64,000 nucleotides of DNA from Tachypleus tridentatus (Eukaryota > Arthropoda > Merostomata > Xiphosura > Limulidae), in the NCBI RefSeq assembly GCF_004210375.1, contig NC_134834.1, forward strand, positions 16,795,027 through 16,859,026, given 5' to 3'. Positions 1 to 10,790 of the stretch are shown here, in pieces. Position numbers and translations under genes: made by a program. The notes below the pieces were generated by a model, which was not told the DNA's origin, ran no database searches, and saw nothing but the letters and a program-made list of their open reading frames with translations. Positions within the stretch are counted from its first letter, which is position 1. The number at the start of each line of letters is the position of its first letter.

Positions 1-2308
1 TTCCCGGGTGTAGATAGAAAACCCAGCACTCAACCTGGTATCTGATGCTATCACAGCATAATCTTCTCCTGCTATTGCCACAATGCTCCTAGGAAAATTA
101 ATCTCTATTATTTTTAAATAAAATCACAGTTTAAAAATATCAATTGAAACAACAACATGAACGTACAGTTTTGAAAACAACTTATATGTATGAAATTGTA
201 TTTCTATTTTAGCCTATTAATTGTGTGTAACTTTAATGAATACAACAAGGTAATTTGCTTATTTCACATATGGGGCAGAGGTTCAAAGTACTTAGTAATC
301 AAACTTGTGCTAAGCCTAAAACTTAGATGATGCATAAGATGAGACATTTTTGGAACAACGAAGCACTAACACGACAGTCCACTCAATCCAGCCTTGATAA
401 AACCACTGAAGAGGATACCCAAAAGATATTTACTTCCTCATATACTTTTGTGATGTGTTTGTTACGTGAATATCTAAAAAACAAAATTCCGTGTTGATAT
501 ATTTGTTTGACTACATCTGAATGAAACAAAAGATACTTTTTAACAGTTCATAAGAAGCTGACATTGCACGTGTTTCCAATGTTCAAAGAGGTACACCAGG
601 TATATTTTCTTGCAGTCTTGGGACTCGTGATGGAACCCATGTTTAGCTGAACCAAAGAGGTTGCGAGCACCTTATTCAGACTTACAATGGTATATATCAT
701 TTATTTTTTACTTTTTCTGAAACACGTAACAATGAGCCAATGACAGATGAGTTTTCTAGACCATTAAGTTCAGAATAAAAGGTCTTTGTTGGTTTCTCAA
801 TGATATAAAACTATGAAAACAGTGAAAGAGATTCATTGTGAACTATTCACATTAAAGGATATAAAATAAACTGTTGATAACTATTTGAATTGGTGAAAGC
901 AACTGAGACATGTTTTACTACCTTTAATCTATTGTTATGTATTAAACAGAAAGGAACTGACAAGAATTTAGACTAAAATTAGAATATATTGAAGAGAAAG
1001 GAACTGACAAGAATTTGGAGCAGCATTAGGATATATTGTACAGAAAGAAGTTAGCAAGAATTTGGAGCAGTATTACACTGTGCTGATGAAAAGGAAACTG
1101 ATAAGTTTTGTCACGTGTAAAGGTATTTGACTCAAAAGTGTAGCAGACAAGCCTAATAAGCATGAAAATGTTAAGACTTTCTTTAGCTATTACTGTAATG
1201 ACCACAAACATTTTTTACTTATTACAGTATACAAAAGACATTAAACATAATCAAGCATTTAAGCAAGATATCAAGACAACACATTTTTTGGTTCTAAAGA
1301 ATAAAAACATAGCTTGTAAATGTTATTTTTTATTTTTGATGCTGAAACTTTCCATTTCTTCCAACAAAATAATAAATATAATTCCAAAAGCAGGATGACA
1401 AAATTTGTAGAAGATATTTTTTAACTTGTTTAACCTTATTTTTTAATGATAAGAAAGTCTAAACACAGTGAGAATTTAACCTCTATGAACATAGCCAAAG
1501 TGATAAAACACTGAACTGTAAACAACATGAATACCCACTCAACAGATGCCATTTGTAAAATCTGTAAATACTGAACAAACTCATCTCAAAACACATCCCA
1601 AGGAGAAACAAAAGTCATATGGGTATTGTTCCAAATTTGAAAATCATATGAAAATACAATTAAACTTAATTTCAAACTTAATATAAAGGTTGTAGCAGGA
1701 ACACATTACAATTAAACACCAGCTAGTGTTAATTATTAATATTAGCTCAGATGTAGTATTGTTACATAATATCACTGGTATGTGCCATATTTGAATGACA
1801 TATATTATTTTACTGTTCTTTTTTTAGATCAAAAAAATTCTAAAGCGAGTAAAACCGATAAAATCATCAGAAAGAAACAATTACTGTGATACAAATATAG
1901 AAGACTTCTTCGCTACTATTTGCATATTAGAATTGTGGTATTCTCAGTTTCGGTTTACAAAATATAGTGACTTAGATATGTGTTACGACGATCAACATTA
2001 TCTTCGTGCAACAACAGAAAGACAAAATTTAAAAACAGTAACCACATCTACACTTTGTTGCTTACTTTTGTTAGGCCTACTGTTTTACACATATATACAA
2101 GTTACAATTAGTCAACTTAGCAAACTATCAAAAAACAAGCAATTTGAATTTCAATTACTTATAATAATAATAACATTACTAATTCAGTAAATAAATAACT
2201 TTACCCTCCGTTATCTGCATAAGGACTGAAATAAGTCTGTTTCGGTCCTCCATAATTACTAACAACAGTTTCTTCGCACTGCATAATGCCTAGTCCGCAC
2301 GTATCCAT
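1..2308 (-). CDS. PSMB1: Proteasome subunit beta type-1 (20S core beta-6), N-terminal part
   Basis: This is a non-catalytic beta subunit of the 20S proteasome core, which degrades ubiquitinated proteins in nucleus and cytosol. Coding exon 1 is 2308-2205 (34 codons plus 2 nt, donor GG|gtaaag). Exon 2 starts at 88 (acceptor tttcctag) and runs off the left edge. The junction is in frame. The product begins [13 protein letters not shown] and includes [11 protein letters not shown] followed by [19 protein letters not shown]. From memory, vertebrate PSMB1 reads RFSPYVFNGG then TILAIAGEDFAIVASDTRL, so identity is clear. The family propeptide is short and variable, as here. About 63 residues are visible of a usual 240. 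The start is the first Met of the open exon. The gene is head-to-head with LSM2. The rest lies outside the window. Confidence 0.93.
89..2204 (-). other. PSMB1 intron 1
   Basis: An AT-rich intron of 2116 bp between the two PSMB1 coding exons. The short open frames in it (near 1162-1398 and 1933-2190) are low-complexity and match nothing I recognise. The only structure seen is a degenerate direct repeat at about 948-1078. Confidence 0.85.
948..1078. repeat. Degenerate tandem repeat, about 46 bp x 3
   Basis: Three diverged copies of a unit containing gaaaggaactgacaagaatt then gagcagcattagga. The third copy is the most altered. It lies inside PSMB1 intron 1. Confidence 0.6.
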
Positions 2309-2626
2309 ACTTAGCGGTTTGGGTATATTACGCGAAGTGACTGAAAACTAGCTTGTCATTGCTATGATACCGAAGTCCGTAAGATGGCGCAGTATATTCA
2401 ATAGAAATAGAACTTAAAAATATGTAATATACATATATCAAAATTCTAAAAATTATAATCTTACTAACAGAAAAATGGAAACTAATTTTTAGTTTTTTTT
2501 ATAATCCAAGGCAAAATGCGCTATATTTTGTGAATAAGTGATAACGATACTCTACTGTAAATCCTTCGAAACTAAGAGCTAAATAATACAGGTCGTGTTA
2601 TACCAGTTTCTATTCAAACGGTCAAA
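2309..2626. promoter_or_regulatory. Candidate bidirectional promoter between PSMB1 and LSM2
   Basis: Only 318 bp separate the two divergent start codons, so both 5' UTRs and core promoters must fit here unless upstream non-coding exons exist. The left half has several CpGs (attacgcgaag, accgaagtccgtaag), unlike the CpG-poor introns on both sides. At 2391-2400 lies aagatggcgc, close to the YY1/Pho consensus AAGATGGCGGC often found in housekeeping promoters. No clear TATA box is needed or seen. Start sites are not determinable from the sequence. Confidence 0.55.
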
Positions 2627-5600
2627 ATGGTGGGTTGATTTTGTTAATATTGTACATCTTAGTAACATTGTAATGATATACGCTAAGTTTTGAAATATTG
2701 TCATATAACACGTATAGTAACTGTTATTTAGTTTAATATTTTATTACTTACATATTTTTCTTGTATGGAATGAATAACTAAAGAGAAAATTAAACACTAA
2801 GGCCAACAGTTACGATGTGCTGTTAGAAATATGCGTACCATGTTTCTCTTTTTTTTTCCCTAACCTGTACGGTAGGATATTTATTACGTAAATACCTAAT
2901 GTATATGCATAAGTGAAATATACTAGATATAACTTTTGTACAGTATCAATAATGAGTAATAAAACATAAAGATAACATGCTATTTTGCTCTCCACAGCTG
3001 TATCCCTTTCGGCGTCACACCCATCCCCAAGAAAAAATATATACAGTTTAATAACTGAATCCACCTATCTTTGATTTCCTTCTTAAACTTTAAAGTTTAA
3101 ATTCTTGTAATTTTGACTACCGCAGTGTGCAGCTCTTTACGTAAGCTAATAAACTTGTTAGAAAATAAAAGTATCTTTACTGAGTTGGAGATTTTTTCTG
3201 CCTTAAACTGACCATAAGAGAGAGTAAATAAATCATGGGACTTTACATGATATAAACCAAGAAGAAGATATTGTTAAGTTCAATAAGGTTACCTATTTAG
3301 CTTTTTATCTCAAGAAAAAATTTAACCTTTCTCCAAAATATGTCTTTTAATCTTTGAAATTAACCAAATTCTTAGTAGACCACCACTATCATTTTCCCAA
3401 TTGAGCGACTTCCTGTGCATGATACATATCTGTTCCAAGTTTTAGTCCAGTTTCATAACTATTTTGTAACTTTTTCAAGTTATAATTAAAACTAGAAAAA
3501 AACAAATAATTTAATATTATTAGTGAACTTTACTATTTTACAACTATAGTTAAATCCCTATCAGTATCATTAACGTAACTCAGTAAAACCAATGGCTCAA
3601 GCTATAAACTCTGCTAGTAACAAATATCCAATTTTACTGGACAATATTAATTAAAATCTTTTGTCTTTTATAACCTAGTCTCATTATAATTCAATTAACC
3701 AGTCTTTTCTTAGTCCAACTGACATAATTTTTTAGCTAATCTTCTGAATGGCATTTTGTCAAAAATTACTTTAATCCTAAATACGTTAAGTTCACACCAT
3801 TTGTATCATCCAAATTATGACATCATGAACTTGTTCATTCAGTGAACAGTTTGATGACTGTATATGAAAAATAGTGGCTTCTTGAATGACAGTGATGGTT
3901 TAAAATTTGTCAAAAACAGTTGCTTATCTGTTTAGTTATTGTATAGGTTTTTTATTTTGTTCACTAGTTTTTGACTTGTATTAGAATCGTTCATTTAGTA
4001 TGGTTTTATGGGCAATGCCCATAAGTTTATATTAATCATGAGGTGATTGAAGTCTGGACTTGCTATTCTTTTAACTCATCTCACTGTGAATTAGGATTTC
4101 TTAGATGTCTGACAGCATTTACAAGTATAATCAAATTGCAAATGTTATTAGTGCTTTTGGTCAATGGTATTTTTTGGTTTGTTTGCTAGAAGTTGTTGAC
4201 CATGGTTGATAAATTTTATGGAAGTAAATGAACATGAAAATGAAAATTGTAATGAAAAGCAGAAAGAAAATGTTAGCACTGAGATCAATTACATTTTTTT
4301 AATTATGTTAAAAATTTGTAAAGTGTTAAAATGGAGGTTGAATCCTCTAAAGATGTTGACAGGATTCTAGCACTATTCCTTGCCCTAAACATTCTATGAG
4401 AAACACTGGAATTTCCTGAATTACAATTTTTTTTACAAGTGGAAGGACGAAGCCCAGATACTGTTTTCGAGGGTTTTAAAGGGCATTAAATGTTAGATAT
4501 GTTAACTTCCTTCTTTCTCCGTTGGCAGGTCAGTAGACAGGTGGGTAGCAGCACGAGGGTTGGAGAGTTTCTAATGTTTTTAAAATTGTTTTATAGGGGG
4601 GTTGTAAGAGCTGACCTGTACAAAAATATATAGATTATTCCAACTACTTTATTACAAAAATTTCTAGTCTGATAGAGAAAGCTTTGCAAAATAACCTATT
4701 GAAATATTTCACTAACATATGTGAACCAAGGGATCTCTGTATTCAGTTCCTCTGTTGGAAATTATCTACTTTCACATATATTCCATGAAGATATTATAGG
4801 ATTTGGGATAAAGAGTTACCTGTAGCCATTTCGTGGTGGTTCTGATATGTTGATGACATATTTTCTGTTTGGTCAAACAAGCCCTCTTCTACAGGATTAA
4901 TGTACTTCACAGTAGTACTTGTTAAGTATAAAGTAAAATAGAAAACCAATAGCTTGCTCCCATTTTAAGACATTCTAATAACTAGAACACACACACACAC
5001 ATTTATCCATGGAAAACAAACAGACCTTTCAAATTATGTTAATTTGTTCTCTTATAACCATAAAATGGTTAAAACATCAATTATAACCAGTATTTTTAAA
5101 AGCTTGCAGAATATGTCATGATGCAACTCTTGATGAAGAAATAATAGTTTTTGAACAGTTGCAGGATCTTATAGCTTTTATCAAACATGCCCATCAGGAA
5201 GCTTGGAAAGTATTTCTAATTTTATGGCTTTTGGTAAATATCTGAAAGAAAAAGAATTGAAACTGTTTATAAATAATCCAACACCATTAAAACCTTTCTA
5301 CCCTTGAACAGTTTTGCACCTCAGGATAAAAGTCATAATATCTAAATAATGAGTAACCTACCAAACCAGTAAAAGGTCTTATAATGAGTACCCTACCAAA
5401 CCAGTAAAAGGTCTTATAATGAGTACCCTACCAAACCAGTAAAAGGTCTTATGTTCATAAGATTGGTCAAAATTTATCATATTAATTTTTTCTTCCAAAT
5501 AATGCGATTTCTCTATGTTTGATGAACCTTAATTAACTGTAACTTGGCCAGAATAATACATAAAACTAGAAATTATGTACCAGATTCAATTGGACAGGAA

Positions 5601-8600
5601 TTTAAGAGGGAGATTAATTTATTTAATTATTTTCTGTAAAGTGATGGATGGGTTTAATCGTTTTATTTCCCTGGAGGAGTGGGTGTTTAAGGACAGCTCC
5701 TAAAGACCAAATGGTTATTTGTATGTTATGCTAAATTATTGGTATTTTTGGCAGCATAGAAGTTACTTTTTAACTTGAAACAAAGATTTATGAAGTGGCT
5801 TTTCTTGTGACGATGTATGTCTTAGCTGGTGATGAATGTGTAGAATGCAAGTGTTTTATTCTCGTAGTTCTATACCAAACTAAAAGTTTGTCTTTTAATT
5901 TTTGATTCTTTTCTTTCCAACAGTTGTTTTATTCGTTTTTCAAATCCCTTGTTGGGAAGGATGTTGTTGTAGAATTGAAGAATGACCTCAGGTGAGTTTC
6001 ATATTTGGTTTTTGATATTTATGTAAAATACATCAAAGTTTATATGAAACATTCTCTTTCTGTCGTGGACATTTACATCACAAAATCTTTCAAGACATGT
6101 TGCATTTTGTAGAGGTATTAACGGATTAATAAACTTGGTATTCCAAATTCCTGCATTTATGTACTGTTGTTCTTGATGGCCGTCAGCTGCTGGTCTTTTT
6201 TCTTTTTTTTTTGCTGCGTGCTATTCTGAGTCTCGAGCGACCGGAAATCTCGGCTAATAAAGAAATACCTAAGTACGTATCACAGAAAACATTAGGTTCT
6301 GTTGACAGCAGTTTGTGTGGTTTGTTATTGCACAAAGATAAGCAATTTTCTTGAGACATCAAATGAAGTTTTAGTAATTTTATGCACAGATTGGGAAATA
6401 AACAGAACTGCACCACTTGTGAACTGGGGATCCAATGTTGACATATCGTCATCAGTGAACGTTGTTGTTTATTGTAAAAACTTCACCGACCTAAATTACA
6501 GATAATGACACTGTTTCTACTAGAAATCATAACTTTTTTTTTCTAAAAACATTTGGGAATAACTTTTAAAAACAATAATCTTAACATTTTTTACCTGGTG
6601 AATTCCTGTTGTCACCATTTTATTTTATTTGAAATTTACAATAATCTCCCAGGCTTTCCATGTTGACTCGTATAAAAATATTTTGGGAGAAATGAGTACA
6701 GTTTGGGTTTTAAAACACCTCTCAAAGTGATGACGTACACAGTCAGTAGATGGTCAACTGTTATTCCCTATATTCAGTTTCAAAAATGATTTCTAGGAAA
6801 TTTGAGTAACATGTTTTGTGTAAGTGATTTATAAAAAGCTCAGATAAAAATGACATGTATATATCTGTAAAAACAAATTAAATATATTCCACCCCAACGG
6901 CTCACTTCCCACATTATATATGTCTGTGTGTGTGTGTGTGTATATATATACATTTAGTTATTCCTTATAATAACATGATTGTATTTTTTGTACTACAGCA
7001 TATGTGGAACCCTACATTCAGTAGACCAGTATTTGAACATAAAACTAACAGACATCAGTTTGACAGATCCAGAGAAATATCCACACATGGTAGGTTAATC
7101 GCACACGTATCTGTCAAGGATATGTTTGTTGTTGAAATAGATTTGTTATAATTAACAGGAATACCTGAAGCAAACTGGTTGGGTAGGCAGTTCCTACGTG
7201 TACAACTTTTGGTGTCACCAAAGTGAGAAATGAGACTGTTTATTACCACTTTTTGACACGTACACATTGGAATAAATACTAAACGGGATCCTTTTCTCTG
7301 TATTAAGTTAATTCTGTTTATATAATGATAAATGATCAGCATGTTTTTGAGGTTTAATTGATAAAAATGAATTTATTGGACGTTTTACATTTCATAAGAT
7401 GAATGTTTCACTATGCATGACTGCTGTCAATCAACTATTTTCAGTTCAAGTGGCAGAAGGAAATACTATGGCATGATACAGAATTTGCTGTCCAATAAAA
7501 ATGCACTAACATAAAAATATATATTGTACATGTATTTCAGTTTAGATGGATTTTTTAGATTTGTATATTTTTTGACATACAATGGGCATGTACATCACAC
7601 AAATGAGTAAAGAAAGACCTATTGCCATACCCCTGTTTGGATTAACACTAATAATGGTGACTATTAAACTAGTGGGATATGACATTGTTAACAAGAAGAC
7701 TTGGGATAAGCTTCAGAAGCTAACTGATTGGTGGATGGATGTTCTACTAGTTGTGCCATTCATGATCATAGTTGAGAAGTAATTAAAAGATGGGCAGTGT
7801 GTTAAGAAATGCATTCTTTATAACAACATCTAACCAGACCTTGTTTGAAAAAATATTTGCAATCTTAATAAAAAATATAAGAATTAATAAATTATTATCA
7901 ATTTCCTTCAGTTACTAAAAGCAGATGTGAAATTGACATCCAGTATGACCAAGATTGACCTTTGTGTATCAGTTTCTGTTAGGTTAGAACTCACAAAGTT
8001 CACATTTTTTGAATCTGGAATAGATTCAATAAATGAGTGAAATAAACAATAATGTGGTGAAGGTAAGATCACAGTTTGGATTCATTGTTGGTGTTTGTTA
8101 CTTGTGTGTGAGCCTGATTTGAAATGAGAGAAGATAGTTAAAACACAGCTTTACTTTTACAAATAAACTGGTGTTAGTGTTTAGAAACTGTTTATTGGGT
8201 TTTTAAACTTTTTATATTTTGTAAAAATATTATGGATATTCTCTGAAATGAATTAATCAAATGTGTTGTGTGTAGAAAAATACAGTAATTGAGACCAAAG
8301 AAATACTTAGATTAATCTAGAGAGGCAGCTGTTTTCCCTTACTTTCCAGAATCCTCTGTGTGGTTCTAGAACATCTTACGTACTATTAAATACACATGTA
8401 AATCCTTAAAAATGGTTCTATGTATGTTGAAGATAAACTGCTATGAATAACATGTTCTGCGTGTGATATTTTCTACGGGAAATTTCAGTAAGGTGTAACC
8501 AGCTTCAATAGAGTAGTTATTTTAAGATTTGTGATGATTTTTGTTAAAAACTGTATTTTACAGCTTTCTGTAAAGAATTGCTTCATCAGAGGCTCTGCAG

Positions 8601-8689
8601 TGAGGTACGTTCAGCTTCCAGCTGATGAAGTCGACACTCAGCTACTCCAGGACGCTGCCAGAAAGGAATCACAACAACAAAAGCAGTAA
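2627..8689 (+). CDS. LSM2: U6 snRNA-associated Sm-like protein LSm2
   Basis: LSm2 is one of seven Sm-fold subunits of the LSm2-8 ring, which binds the U6 snRNA 3' end in the spliceosome, and of the LSm1-7 ring in mRNA decay. Four coding exons are proposed: 2627-2629 (ATG only, donor ATG|gtgggt), 5924-5991, 6999-7089 and 8564-8689 with stop TAA. Total is 288 nt, 95 aa, the same as the human protein. Exons 2-4 read LFYSFFKSLVGKDVVVELKN, then the Sm1 strand SICGTLHSVDQYLNIKLTD, then the Sm2 motif KNCFIRGSAVRYVQLP and the tail ARKESQQQKQ. Sm1 spans roughly residues 10-40 and Sm2 roughly 55-72. Exons 2-4 are certain. Exon 1 rests on phase, a donor-like site and its promoter-adjacent position. Confidence 0.92.
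4690..5290 (+). mobile_element. Degenerate retroelement RT fragment, Penelope-like
   Basis: At 4846-4872 one frame reads YVDDIFSVW, the catalytic YVDD box of a reverse transcriptase. It is followed about 30 codons later by a PF-DILIT stretch like the LPFLDVLI motif of Penelope-like elements. Downstream text (ICHDATLDEEI) loosely resembles the region after the RT of that group. It is old and heavily decayed. A non-LTR LINE is the alternative. Confidence 0.45.
5345..5452. repeat. Tandem repeat, 35 bp x 3
   Basis: Three near-identical copies built from gtaccctaccaaaccagtaa and aaggtcttataatga. They are in LSM2 intron 1 and appear recent, as copies differ by about one base. Confidence 0.85.
5992..6998 (+). 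other. LSM2 intron 2
   Basis: About 1 kb, AT-rich. The only feature seen is a GT run followed by an AT run at about 6924-6952. Open frames at 6183-6505 occur on both strands and resemble no family. Confidence 0.75.
7090..8563 (+). other. LSM2 intron 3
   Basis: About 1.5 kb. It contains one open frame, 7582-7782, listed separately. No SINE or tandem array is seen. Confidence 0.75.
7582..7782 (+). CDS. Unrecognised intronic open frame, 66 aa, hydrophobic
   Basis: An ATG-started frame lies inside LSM2 intron 3 on the same strand. The product has two hydrophobic stretches (IAIPLFGLTLIMVTIKLVGY and WWMDVLLVVPFMIIVEK) that could be membrane segments. I do not recognise it. It may be a chance frame, a decayed transposon piece or a microprotein. 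No conserved motif supports any choice. Confidence 0.12.
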   Translation: MGMYITQMSKERPIAIPLFGLTLIMVTIKLVGYDIVNKKTWDKLQKLTDWWMDVLLVVPFMIIVEK

Positions 8690-8802
8690 TCTTCTATGAT
8701 CATTCACCTGTACAGTCATTATGAGTGTTTTGTTTTTCATGTAGCTCATTGTTTTTGTTTGGAAGTTTCCTGACTATGTATGTATAAAAACTTGTGTTTT
8801 GT

Positions 8803-8808
8803 AATAAA
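8803..8808 (+). other. LSM2: LSM2 polyadenylation signal AATAAA
   Basis: Canonical AATAAA lies 114 nt after the LSM2 stop codon. A GT-rich stretch (ttattttgtg) follows about 15-25 nt downstream, as expected for a cleavage site near 8820-8830. Confidence 0.75.
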
Positions 8809-8830
8809 ACTTTTGAAACATTATTTTGTG

Positions 8831-10380
8831 ATTTATGTATTTCCTGTAGAATTAATTGATTTCCACTGCAGCATTGTGGTGACACGATATAATAAGAGTC
8901 TCAGCAAGTCTGTTATTATCATTCAGAGCAAGTGAAACCTACAATTAAACGTCTAATGAATGTTTGTAATCATTTAATTGTTTGGCTTGTTTTTAAGTTA
9001 TATTCAGTTTATTCTCACGAGACTTGGATAGTTGAAATAATAAGAAATAGTTAATTTTACTGGTAGTGATGCTAATTAATTAAACTGAATAATTGTGAAA
9101 TAATAAAAAATAATGTATTTCAATTATTTGTACAGTTGAAACAGTAAAAAAATATTAATAACTGGATACATCTTTGTCGCACTAATCAATTTACGGTAAC
9201 CCTGAGTTAGCATTCTGTGAAAATTTCCACAGCTACTCTTCTTAAGGTACAAGCAGACTTCATCATAAAAAAATTAATCTGAACAACTATAAACTGTTAT
9301 TTTGGAAACAAAAAAGCCACTAAAATTCAAAACATTTTCCTTTATTAATAAATAAATATTACAATTTTTTTTCTTTTCTTTTCCCACCTAAATTAAGTGT
9401 AAAAATTTAACACAAAATAGCCAAATCCTGAAGCAACTGGGAACAACAAACACACGTGCTTCCCTCTGTTGGCACCAATGTTTACAAAATATATGGAGTC
9501 TGTGAAGACCTCAGAAGGCTAGCACAGGGTTAATCTCAATTTTGTTATTTATTTTACATAGCATTATTGATGTGATTAATGCTCATAGATAATTCAATAT
9601 ATCAATTTAATTATATAACTTGGGGAAATCTGCTGCTGGGAATAACATGATTTATGACCACATACAAGATCAAGTGTGACAAAATGTAATATTAAATGAT
9701 ATACAAGAGAAAATCAATTTGCTGTCACATGAAATTACAAAATTTATTATATTAAGCTTGAAAGTTCATGTCCAGCCTAATGGTTAGCATTCCACAATGT
9801 GGATTTGAGGGTCTATCATTCATATTCTGATACTAAGACTTCAAAATAATAAAGTGAATGAATAGTCTATATAAATTACAGACAACTGTGTAGCTTTACA
9901 CACAAAACAATATGTTAGAAGGTTAAAGAGTTACAAAACTAAACATTCCATTTAATTTTGAAATGAGAATACTTGTCAATCAAGTGTTAATGTGTGTGTG
10001 TCACATGAAATAACTAGTTTTAAATTGGTAACTGTGTACTTTGCACAAGTTTTCTGAAAATACATGTGATTGTGATTACCTTGTGCCACCTTTTGTGGTA
10101 GGTACATTGTTTCAGACACTTGGTATTTTGTCAAGTTTCTGGATGGACACTAAATCCTCAGTTCATTTTGAAATTATAGAAGAATTCGTTTTTTCTTAAA
10201 TCTTTTATTGTTTTAAATTTATGTCTTTAAAGAAACCATAAAATTATTTTTTCTACCTGTTGTTAACCAACAATTGGTACATTATGATCACAAAGTTTCT
10301 GAACTGAATTACATCTTTTATTAAAATTGGTAAAAACTTATAAGAATAGATCAAATTAATTATTAGTTTTCTTTTTCTAA
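8831..10380. other. Spacer between convergent LSM2 and DNLZ
   Basis: AT-rich and without genes. A weak tRNA-like stretch at about 9772-9835 (cctaatggttagcattccac then gattctgat-like text) may be a decayed SINE head. Nothing else is recognised. Confidence 0.6.
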
Positions 10381-10383
10381 AAA

Positions 10384-10680
10384 TCACAGGTGTATTACTT
10401 CATCAAAAAGAGATCTACATACATTGCTTTGACAGTGTACATCTGTCATCCCTGTATTAGGAAGTTTTAAAGAGCTTAAAAATATCTGGTTGCTTTGTTC
10501 TGTTTCATGTAGAACCAAATTTGCTCCAAATTTTGTGAAAGTGCAAACATCTGTCAATTGTAAGCTACACGATGAATTTTGATCACCGTGTTTGAAATTC
10601 AGTTTCCCGTTGACATGTAATTTTATGTTGATTGTGAATTGTTTTTCAGATTTATTCAAAGAACTTAAATATATTTCATT
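10384..10680 (-). CDS. Unrecognised open frame downstream of DNLZ
   Basis: A 99-codon minus-strand open frame begins right after ttttatag, which could be a splice acceptor, and starts NEIYLSSLNKSEKQFT. It ends in LFDEVIHL before a stop. It lies just past the DNLZ polyadenylation signal. No ATG opens it and no family is recognised. It could be a 3' exon of an unknown gene or chance. Confidence 0.13.
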   Translation of the reverse strand, partial: NEIYLSSLNKSEKQFTINIKLHVNGKLNFKHGDQNSSCSLQLTDVCTFTKFGANLVLHETEQSNQIFLSSLKLPNTGMTDVHCQSNVCRSLFDEVIHL

Positions 10681-10767
10681 CTATAAAACTCTCAGACAAT
10701 AATTCAGTTCAAGGTTTACTAGCCATTTTAATTTAGAATACAGATAAACATGAACCAGGAAACAAAG

Positions 10768-10773
10768 TTTATT
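10768..10773 (-). other. DNLZ: DNLZ polyadenylation signal AATAAA
   Basis: tttatt on the plus strand is AATAAA on the minus strand, 18 nt past the DNLZ stop. The 3' UTR would be very short. Confidence 0.7.
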
Positions 10774-10790
10774 ACACATTCATAATTTCT

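Larger units (their letters stand above)
2630..5923 (+). other. LSM2 intron 1
   Basis: A 3.3-kb AT-rich intron. 2630-4500 shows no gene or repeat I recognise. A degenerate reverse-transcriptase fragment occupies about 4690-5290 and a three-unit tandem repeat 5345-5452. A short CA run is at about 4988-5000. Confidence 0.6.

Noticed and set aside
6183-6505. Opposed frames of 67 and 89 codons in LSM2 intron 2
   Set aside because: They overlap on opposite strands, match no family, and lie within a spliced intron of a confidently modelled gene.
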